From Halovivax sp. (lineage in GTDB: Archaea; Halobacteriota; Halobacteria; Halobacteriales; Natrialbaceae), in the NCBI GenBank assembly GCA_007119345.1, contig SKPV01000275.1, positions 1 to 12,818 of the forward strand: a DNA stretch of 12,818 bases, given 5' to 3'. This document shows, piece after piece, positions 5,981 through 12,818 of this stretch. Both the position numbers and the translations under genes were made by a program. Below the pieces are notes generated by a model. The model had not been told where the DNA came from. It worked only from the letters and a program-made list of their open reading frames with translations, and searched no databases. Positions within the stretch are counted from its first letter, which is position 1. Each line of letters begins with the position of its first letter.

Positions 5981-6012
5981 TTAACCGCCCTGCCGGCGGA
6001 GAGCCGCGGTGA
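5981..6012 (+). promoter_or_regulatory. Putative promoter and Shine-Dalgarno for the DUF1952-like gene
   Basis: TTAA at 5981-5984 is the only AT-rich patch near the start and would place transcription at about 6008-6011. GGTGA at 6008-6012 matches part of the SD consensus (AGGAGGTGA) and lies 6 nt before the GTG at 6019. An in-frame TGA at 6010-6012 excludes any earlier start. Inferred. Confidence 0.4.
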
Positions 6013-6018
6013 GTACCC

Positions 6019-6366
6019 GTGTCCCGTCCAGCACTCTCGCCCGGAATGCGAAAGCGGAAGGCGGCGCTCGACGCGATCCCGCCCGTGGACAGGTCGGTCG
6101 AAGACGGCATCTTGCACGTCACGAGGCGGTTTCGCGGGCTACCGCCGGAGCGGGCGGTGGGCTACCTCGAGAACCTCGGCGGCACGAGGGCCAGCGAGGA
6201 CGAGGTCGAGGGCGACGGGTGGCGAGCGCGACTCTCCGCGGAGACGGTTCCGGTGGGTCCCTCGTACCGGCTCACGGAGGTGACGGTGGCGTGGAGTGGT
6301 GACGAGGAGGTCGTCGAGTCGATCGTCCTCCGGTTTCGAGTCAAGCCATTTCGCGCACCGGGGTGA
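6019..6366 (+). CDS. Small conserved protein resembling the MoaD-associated DUF1952 domain
   Basis: A 115-residue protein beginning at GTG. An alternative ATG lies at 6046 (residue 10). The core runs from about residue 30 and contains HVTRRFRGLPPERAVGYLE (33-51), LGG, GWRARLSAE, LTEVTVAWSGDEEV and a C-terminal RFRVKPFRAPG. This pattern (RGLP...YLxxLGG...GWxAxL...FRxKxFRAPG) recalls the domain found C-terminal to some archaeal and Thermus MoaD-like molybdopterin-synthase small subunits (DUF1952). Here no ubiquitin-like MoaD domain or diglycine tail precedes it, so it is a stand-alone version if the match is right. No catalytic residues are evident and no molybdopterin genes lie nearby. That the gene is real is likely from its composition; the family link is from memory and moderate. 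Confidence 0.65.
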   Translation: MSRPALSPGMRKRKAALDAIPPVDRSVEDGILHVTRRFRGLPPERAVGYLENLGGTRASEDEVEGDGWRARLSAETVPVGPSYRLTEVTVAWSGDEEVVESIVLRFRVKPFRAPG

Positions 6367-6406
6367 ATGATCCGCCGTCGCCGTCGATCCCGACGAACTC
6401 GGTCGC

Positions 6407-6451
6407 CCGTCGAACGCGCGGTCCGGACGCCGCTGGACGAACGACGGCGCC
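6407..6451 (-). pseudogene. Fragment of a second NTF2-like gene
   Basis: This 45-bp segment matches 5595-5639 at 43 of 45 positions and lies in the same orientation. On the minus strand it would encode APSFVQRRPDRAFDG, against APTFVQRRPDRAFDG at residues 29-43 of the NTF2-like protein. Beyond residue 43 similarity continues weakly after a one-base shift (a TEFV-like stretch against DAFV). Towards the gene's N-terminus it stops abruptly. It sits in the 98-bp convergent gap between two stop codons and cannot make a protein. It is most simply a remnant of a duplicated paralogue or a short ectopic copy. Confidence 0.8.
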
Positions 6452-6464
6452 GTCGCCCCGCCGC

Positions 6465-7052
6465 CTACCACGTCACGGTCTTCATCCCGGCGTCGGTCAG
6501 CTCGTAGCCCCCGTCTCGCTCGTGTACCGCGAGCTGCAGGACGTGCTCTTTGTGATCGTCGACCTCGAAGACGGCGCCCACGGCCCGTTCGATGCGGTCG
6601 CCGTCCGAGAGACCGACGTCCCCGTCGGCACCCGAAACGTCGACCACCGACCCGTAAAACCGGAAGTAGTCGTACGTCCCGACCGGAATCTCCGTCCGCT
6701 CGACGAGCGTCGCCTCGAGATCGGGGAACGCGCCGGGCTCGTTCTGGAGCGCGACCGTCTCGTCGGCGTCGTAGCGAACACCGCCCTCCTCGCCGGCCCG
6801 ACTCAGTTCGACGGACGCGATTTCCAGCGCGATCTCGTACGCTTCGGGTTCGCCGAACCCCGAAACCTGCTCGACGCGAACGGTCACCTCGGCGTCGCCG
6901 TCGGGATGGGCGACGAATTCCGATCCGTTCCGGTCGTTCCCGCCGTCGCGGTCCCCGGCATCGTCACCGCCGGCAGGAACCGATTCGAGACACCCCGAGA
7001 CGGCGGACAGCGAGGCCACGCCGATGCCGGCGAGCCAGTCACGTCGTCTCAT
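6465..7052 (-). CDS. Tat-type secreted lipoprotein with a DUF4382-like domain
   Basis: A 195-residue protein with signal peptide MRRRDWLAGIGVASLSAVSG followed by C21. It has twin arginines, a hydrophobic core and a lipobox (VSGC), so it should be exported by Tat and anchored to the outer face of the membrane by a lipid. A low-complexity acidic and Gly-rich linker follows (about 24-45, GGDDAGDRDGGNDRNG), typical of haloarchaeal lipoproteins. The rest is beta-rich, with YEIALEIASVELSR and EIPVGTYDYFRFYGSVVDVS. The 'xIPxGxYxxxRF' pattern resembles DUF4382 surface proteins, whose function is unknown. The ATG at 7052 is chosen over 7076 because it places the RR motif at the N-terminus and a strong TATA box lies 25-30 bp upstream. 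It is downstream of the ABC exporter on the same strand but has its own promoter. Confidence 0.85.
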   Translation of the reverse strand: MRRRDWLAGIGVASLSAVSGCLESVPAGGDDAGDRDGGNDRNGSEFVAHPDGDAEVTVRVEQVSGFGEPEAYEIALEIASVELSRAGEEGGVRYDADETVALQNEPGAFPDLEATLVERTEIPVGTYDYFRFYGSVVDVSGADGDVGLSDGDRIERAVGAVFEVDDHKEHVLQLAVHERDGGYELTDAGMKTVTW

Positions 7053-7076
7053 GGTCGCTACTCGAACGCCCCCCAC

Positions 7077-7082
7077 ATATAA
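7077..7082 (-). promoter_or_regulatory. TATA box for the lipoprotein gene
   Basis: The minus strand reads CTTATATG across this site, 25-30 bp before the ATG at 7052. It is the clearest TATA box in the window and fixes a leaderless start at 7052. Confidence 0.7.
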
Positions 7083-7160
7083 GCGGGGAAGATCGTTCGA
7101 CCGACGCTCGCGGCCGCCGCCGCGAGGCGCTCGCCGCCCGGTCGGCGGCGGGACGGCCTC

Positions 7161-9074
<1,914 letters not shown>

Positions 9075-9099
9075 TGAAATCGGCTACTGTTTCGAACCG

Positions 9100-9104
9100 T
9101 AAAT
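9100..9104 (-). promoter_or_regulatory. TATA box for the ABC exporter
   Basis: The minus strand reads GATTTACGG, with ATTTA 26-30 bp before the GTG at 9074. The core TTTACGG also occurs in the NTF2-like promoter. It supports the GTG start. Confidence 0.55.
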
Positions 9105-9205
9105 CCACAACGGTTCAGGATGTCCGTACGATTCCGCTCGTTCACCCCCTATCGAAGCCGAACGAGCGCAGCTCCCGCGACCACCTGGAAGGTTCGCGCC
9201 GCGGC

Positions 9206-9210
9206 TTTTT
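9206..9210 (+). promoter_or_regulatory. Putative TATA-like T-run for the lipase gene
   Basis: TTTTT within CGGCTTTTTCGG, 26-30 bp before the GTG at 9236. Same form and distance as the element before the DisA_N gene. Inferred. Confidence 0.4.
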
Positions 9211-9235
9211 CGGGACGGCCGCCCGAGAGGCGGGC

Positions 9236-10162
9236 GTGACCGACGACGAATCAGTCAGCCGCCGTCGCGTCCTCCGCTCCGCCGGCGTGGTCGGTCTCGG
9301 CGCGGTCGGCGCCGGGGCAGCGGCGTCCGCCCGCGGCGAGGCGGATCGCGGTCCCCGGCGATCGGACCGGGCGCTCGCGATCGACGATGACGACGGTCCC
9401 GACGTCTTCGCCGGCGACGACGCCCCCACGTGCGACCGCGACCGCACCGACGACGACGCCCTCCCGTTCGACACGAACGGCGACTACGGCGGCTGGGGCG
9501 GCCACGAGTACCACGGAACCGACGAGGACGAAGACGCCGACCGGGCGCCGGTCGTCTTCGTCCACGGGAACACCGACGACGCCTGCGCCTTCGACCCGCA
9601 CGCCGAGGCGTTCCTGGAGGGCGCCTACGCGGGCGACGGCCTCTGGTCGATCACCTTCCGCGAGGAGACGACCACCCACCCCGAGATGGCCGACCAGCTC
9701 GACGGGTTCGTCGAGCGGGTGCTCGAGGAGACGGGCGCGGACGCGGTCGACGTCGTCGCTCACAGTCTCGGCGTCACCGGCGCCCGCTACTGGATGGACG
9801 AGGAGGATCGCTACGACGACGTCGAAACGTTCGTCGGCCTCGCCGGCGCCAACCACGGCACCTGGGTCTGCGGTCCCGGCTGCGAGGCGCTGCCCGGCCG
9901 CGGCGAGCCCTGCCAGTTCCTCTCACCTTCCTGCGCCGACCCCGGCGGTCCCCTCCACGACCTCAACTCGCCGGACGAGACCCCCGGCGACGTCGACTAC
10001 TACACGATCCGCGGCGGTCTCGACCTCCTCTTCCTCCAGAACCGCGAGAGCCCGGCGCTCGAGGGCGCCGAGAACGTCGAACTCGAGTGGCGCGGTCACG
10101 ACGCGGCCCGCGAGAGCGAGGCGGCGATCCGGCTGACCTACGGGTGGCTGCGCGACGGGTGA
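9236..10162 (+). CDS. Secreted alpha/beta-hydrolase, class 2 lipase/esterase-like, Tat-exported
   Basis: A 308-residue protein. The N-terminus MTDDESVSRRRVLRSAG with a following Ala/Gly-rich core (to about 31) is a Tat signal, so it is exported folded. An acidic linker (about 45-105) precedes the hydrolase domain. There, VVFVHGNTDDACAF (106-119) gives the oxyanion-hole HG, and VDVVAHSLGVTG (171-182) gives nucleophile S177 in the family's xHSLG elbow. LDLLF after TIRGG (about 257-266) and H288 in WRGHDA are candidates for the catalytic acid and base. CGPGC...GEPC...PSC (C212, C216, C226, C233) is a tight cysteine cluster that could form two disulfides outside the cell. LNSPDETPGDVDYY recalls class 2 lipases (PF01674). 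The GTG start is supported by a T-run 26-30 bp upstream. Fold and export are secure, substrate unknown. Confidence 0.9.
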   Translation: MTDDESVSRRRVLRSAGVVGLGAVGAGAAASARGEADRGPRRSDRALAIDDDDGPDVFAGDDAPTCDRDRTDDDALPFDTNGDYGGWGGHEYHGTDEDEDADRAPVVFVHGNTDDACAFDPHAEAFLEGAYAGDGLWSITFREETTTHPEMADQLDGFVERVLEETGADAVDVVAHSLGVTGARYWMDEEDRYDDVETFVGLAGANHGTWVCGPGCEALPGRGEPCQFLSPSCADPGGPLHDLNSPDETPGDVDYYTIRGGLDLLFLQNRESPALEGAENVELEWRGHDAARESEAAIRLTYGWLRDG

Positions 10163-10277
10163 GGAGCGGAGCAGCCGCGTGTAACAGCAGTCCCGATCGG
10201 AACGAGGATCCTTTCGTCGGTGAACAGGGTACGGGACTAGCGTCGGCGAGCGAGCGGTGCGGAGAACCCGGGCGGTG
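10163..10277. other. Gap downstream of the lipase
   Basis: This stretch directly follows the lipase stop codon and leads into the hairpin cluster. I see no gene, no poly-T terminator and no RNA gene in it. The cluster and IS relic extend the gene-free region to the thermosome stop codon. Confidence 0.5.
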
Positions 10278-10313
10278 CGCGGTTCGGAGCGACCAAAGGG
10301 AGCGAGAACCGCG
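10278..10313 (+). repeat. 36-nt hairpin, member of a two-copy family
   Basis: CGCGGTTC (10278-10285) pairs perfectly with GAACCGCG (10306-10313) around a 20-nt purine-rich loop. The loop is 17/20 identical to that of the hairpin after the thermosome gene (11259-11294, minus strand). The stems differ by one base pair that changes on both sides. It lies 115 bp downstream of the lipase stop. Confidence 0.85.
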
Positions 10314-10320
10314 GGATGGC

Positions 10321-10440
10321 GAACGGTGAGCGTAGCGAACCGTGAGCGAAGCCGTTCTCCGAGCGCGAGCGCGGCGCGTAGCGCCGCGGAATCGCGAGCG
10401 GCGAAGCCGCGAGCAGCGAGCGAAGCCGGAGGCTGAGCGA
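10321..10440. repeat. Cluster of GAGCG-rich short hairpins
   Basis: Several short palindromes follow each other. GAACGG (10321-10326) pairs with CCGTTC (10352-10357), with a nested ACGGT/ACCGT. GCGGCGC (10371-10377) pairs with GCGCCGC (10381-10387) around GTA, and GCGGC (10398-10402) pairs with GCCGC (10406-10410) around GAA. The intervening sequence is dominated by GAGCG and AGCGA words. It has the look of a REP-like intergenic cluster and no coding potential. Confidence 0.7.
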
Positions 10441-10507
10441 GTGGAACGGAAGGAGGAGTGCTTTTATACTAAATTTTGCCGAGGGCCGGCGAAGCCGGGC
10501 TGCGGTC

Positions 10508-11197
10508 GTGTTTAGTTAGTCTCATTGTGCCAGCGGGCGAAGGCTTGGAGCCACGAATCGGCCGTTTTTGGATCGACGTGACTGAACGAGTTTGAGAACG
10601 AGGAGGTTCGACCTTTTACCTCTCTGTAAACACGTTCGACGGAGTTCCGATCACGGTATCGTTCGTACCGAAACTCGAAGCCGCGGCGGTGAAGTGCGGC
10701 TTTGGGTCAGGCGGCTGAATCAATGAAAAAGACGGCGTCCTCGACGTCGTGTTTCTCCATGAGTTCTGCGAGAACCATCTCGGTAAGAGCGGTTGTGCGC
10801 GTCGAATACAGCCGAACGTGCAGGAACCGGTTCGTCGCTGGATCAACCGCTGCGTACAGCCAATACTGCTGACCATCGATCCAGATCACCGTCTCATCGA
10901 GCGCAACGGTGGCCGGTTGAGCTCCCTCACAAGGAGCAAGATCGGCTTTATGCACCCAGTCGTGGACGGCTTTCCGACTCCGTTTGACATCGTACTTCTC
11001 CAATTCTCGAACGGTATTCGGAAGCGAGAAATAGCCTAAATGGAGGCGAATACCCAGCGCCATCAGCTCACGTGGTGTCCGCTCTCGCTGCACAAACTCC
11101 AAGTCGATCCATCCACTAGATCCCCTGAGGCTGGCAGTTTTCGGCATTGGCACCAAAAACTGCCACCGCCTCACCACTTCATACTCAAACTAAACAC
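10508..11197 (-). mobile_element. IS6-family insertion sequence, about 690 bp, inactive
   Basis: The element is bounded by a 10-bp perfect inverted repeat, GTGTTTAGTT at 10508-10517 and AACTAAACAC at 11188-11197. It carries one transposase reading frame spanning almost its whole length, as in IS6 elements. It is visibly richer in A and T than the neighbouring genes, which marks it as acquired. The 8-bp flanks (CTGCGGTC and CGCCCGGG) do not match, so there is no target duplication. Loss of the duplication fits age, recombination between copies, or wrongly placed ends. An outer 12-bp inverted repeat (10468/11224) gives an alternative 757-bp boundary. Confidence 0.8.
10512..11147 (-). pseudogene. 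IS6-family transposase with an in-frame nonsense codon
   Basis: Reading from the ATG at 11147 (MPKTASLRGSSGWIDLEFVQ) gives the haloarchaeal IS6 transposase pattern. This includes RTPRELMALGIRLHLGYFSL, RSRKAVHDWVHKADL, the first catalytic Asp in VALDETVIWIDGQQYWLYAA and the second in VEDAVFFIDSAA. Codon 147 is TGA (10709-10707). The frame is otherwise intact beyond it: HRRGFEFRYERYRDRNSVER, holding the catalytic Glu of the DDE triad, then REVKGRTSSFSNSFSHVD, ending WLQAFARWHNETN at a TAA within the left terminal repeat (10512). The 211-codon length is normal for the family, so a single TGG-to-TGA change plausibly inactivated it by removing the last catalytic residue. A downstream ATG could not restore the first Asp. 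Confidence 0.9.
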
Positions 11198-11232
11198 CGC
11201 CCGGGCCGCAGAGCAAAATTTAGTGTTGGCTC

Positions 11233-11249
11233 GCGGGCCGGAGGCCCGC
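11233..11249 (-). terminator. Possible terminator hairpin of the thermosome gene
   Basis: GCGGGCC (11233-11239) and GGCCCGC (11243-11249) form a perfect 7-bp stem with a GGA loop. On the thermosome strand, CTAAATTTTG with a T4 run follows at about 11223-11214. A GC-rich stem and then U-run downstream of a stop codon fits termination, although archaeal termination depends more on the U-run than on the stem. The U-run coincides with the outer 12-bp inverted repeat. Confidence 0.45.
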
Positions 11250-11258
11250 TCGCCTCTT

Positions 11259-11294
11259 CGAGGTTCTCGCTCGCGTTGCTCGCTCCGAACCTCG
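11259..11294 (-). repeat. 36-nt hairpin directly after the thermosome stop
   Basis: On the minus strand CGAGGTTC pairs perfectly with GAACCTCG around a 20-nt loop starting GGAGCGAGCAACGCG. It begins two bases after the TAA of the thermosome gene, so it would be part of that mRNA's 3' end. It is 31/36 identical to 10278-10313, with the single stem difference compensated on the other arm. Confidence 0.85.
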
Positions 11295-11295
11295 C

Positions 11296-12818
<1,523 letters not shown>

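Larger units (their letters stand above)
10468..11224. repeat. 12-bp perfect inverted repeat enclosing the IS relic
   Basis: ACTAAATTTTGC at 10468-10479 is matched in inverse orientation by GCAAAATTTAGT at 11213-11224. Both are just outside the inner ends of the IS. Removing the IS would leave a roughly 67-bp element with AT-rich ends and a GC-rich core that also contains CTGCGG/CCGCAG. I see no flanking direct repeat. It could be a miniature element into which the IS inserted, or the true outer ends of the IS. Confidence 0.75.

Noticed and set aside
10278..10460. tRNA or other structured RNA gene after the lipase
   Set aside because: The hairpins do not form a cloverleaf and there is no T-loop or anticodon arm; the words repeat as GAGCG/AGCGA, which fits a REP-like cluster better.

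Overview
The window is chromosomal DNA from a haloarchaeon. The evidence is the high GC content with strongly GC-biased third codon positions, and proteins rich in Asp and Glu and poor in Lys. Most genes also carry an AT-rich box 25-33 bp before the start codon, as expected for leaderless archaeal transcripts. A thermosome subunit with a Gly-Gly-Met tail, Tat-type signal peptides, an archaeal DisA_N-domain protein and a haloarchaeal IS6-type transposase relic agree with this.

Layout. The left edge holds the 5' part of a cold-shock protein gene (minus strand). A 69-residue two-helix membrane protein and a beta-class carbonic anhydrase follow, both on minus. A gap of about 500 bp with no supported gene separates the carbonic anhydrase from divergently placed serS (plus). 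Three plus-strand genes follow, each with its own promoter box: serS, a short stand-alone DisA_N/DUF147 protein and a rhodanese-metallo-beta-lactamase fusion of the persulfide dioxygenase type. Next is a minus-strand NTF2/SnoaL-like gene with a 28-bp tandem array directly behind its TATA box, then a small DUF1952-like protein (plus). A second fragment of the NTF2-like gene lies in the convergent gap beyond it. A Tat/lipoprotein gene and a large ABC exporter are both on minus. The exporter is divergent from a secreted Tat-type lipase/esterase (plus).

The right third is more plastic. A roughly 200-bp cluster of GAGCG-rich hairpins follows the lipase. It is followed by an IS6-family insertion whose transposase has a nonsense codon between its second Asp and its catalytic Glu. 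The IS lies inside a 12-bp inverted repeat. The 3' part of a thermosome subunit gene (minus) runs off the right edge. A 36-nt hairpin directly after the thermosome stop has a close relative, with a compensatory stem change, downstream of the lipase.

How the genes work together. No multi-gene operon is evident and most genes look like single transcription units. The contents are mainly housekeeping (protein synthesis, folding, CO2 hydration, cold-shock-type RNA binding, sulfur and persulfide handling, export and secretion). The most interesting non-gene structures are the promoter-linked 28-bp array, the 36-nt hairpin family and the nested repeat around the inactive IS. I see no evidence of a CRISPR array, tRNA, rRNA or an obvious defence system.
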